Shown here: one piece after another, positions 22,446 through 22,500 of the stretch
Numbering within the stretch: position 1 is the stretch's first letter
Layout: every line of letters starts with the position of its first letter
From: Prorocentrum cordatum
Taxonomy: Eukaryota; Sar; Dinophyceae; Prorocentrales; Prorocentraceae
DNA: 22,500 nt
Assembly: GCA_963575745.1 (NCBI GenBank)
Contig: CAUYUJ010007431.1
Coordinates: 20,001-42,500, forward strand
Direction: 5' to 3'
Notes under the pieces: generated by a model
Told to the model about the DNA's origin: nothing
The model's database searches: none
The model's input: only the letters and a program-made list of their open reading frames with translations
Position numbers and translations under genes: made by a program

Positions 22446-22500
22446 CCCTAGTCAGCTACACTGCTGTGATCAGCGCGTGCGGGAAAGGCAGGCAGTGGCA
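22446..22500 (+). CDS. PPR unit resuming at the right edge (partial)
   Basis: From CTA 22448 the frame reads LVSYTAVISACGKGRQWQ up to the window end. From 22454 it matches the third PPR unit (20740-20844) with a single base difference in 47. It is either the next exon, the far side of an insertion, or the start of another PPR array. It is in a different frame from the main PPR frame relative to unspliced DNA, but removal of exactly 21481-22453 (973 nt) would restore frame. A CCACAG trimer end at 22435-22440 is acceptor-like. Confidence 0.65.

Overview
The window looks like nuclear DNA of a dinoflagellate. Three things point that way. A 105-nt-per-unit PPR array carries the dinoflagellate-style signature (ISACxKGQQWQxALSLL). 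An intact LINE has an ORF1 opening with a W-x-C-x2-C...N...C-x2-C zinc finger. A degenerate, doubled spliced-leader-like sequence sits just upstream of the PPR frame. The high GC content, long TCC microsatellites and large gene-poor satellite stretches would suit a GC-rich genome such as Prorocentrum, but the genus is an inference that the sequence alone does not prove.

Layout. From 1 to about 11,540 no gene can be supported with confidence. This part is a mosaic of repeats: (TCC)n tracts at 1310-1584, 5711-5860 and 7510-7549, a (GGA)n tract at 6073-6228, a CTCGAG-rich degenerate block (2735-3185), a three-copy dispersed repeat (1011, 4152, 4370), a 144-bp inverted-repeat element (5026-5169), an AAAACG-rich block (6770-7170), a 153-bp satellite embedded in GAGTGAGTCT-like repeats (7790-9210), a 212-bp tandem repeat carrying a 310-bp ATT expansion (about 9690-10560), a (TGTC)n tract and a G-rich purine block. 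One weak two-exon candidate gene (6353-6714) is listed with low confidence.

From 11,774 to about 18,602 lies a complete-looking LINE. ORF1 (zinc finger plus coiled coil, 368 aa from the first ATG) overlaps ORF2 (1770 aa) by 50 nt in the +1 frame. ORF2 carries an APE-type endonuclease, a reverse transcriptase, a CCHC finger, RNase H and a C-terminal cysteine cluster, with no internal stop. The element lies between two TCC tracts that share an interrupted 53-nt block, which may be a target-site duplication. An in-frame stretch of 94 open codons follows the ORF2 stop.

From 18,603 to 20,300 are more repeats: (TCC)n, (CTCCT)n and a roughly 77-bp tandem array with a three-unit higher-order pattern. 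From 20,305 to the end is a PPR locus: SL-like relic, about nine PPR units, then a frameshift and roughly 0.93 kb of CAAGACGGCC-type repeats and duplications, after which a PPR unit resumes at the right edge. The LINE proteins would act together in target-primed reverse transcription. The PPR protein would be an organellar RNA-binding factor if the gene is expressed.
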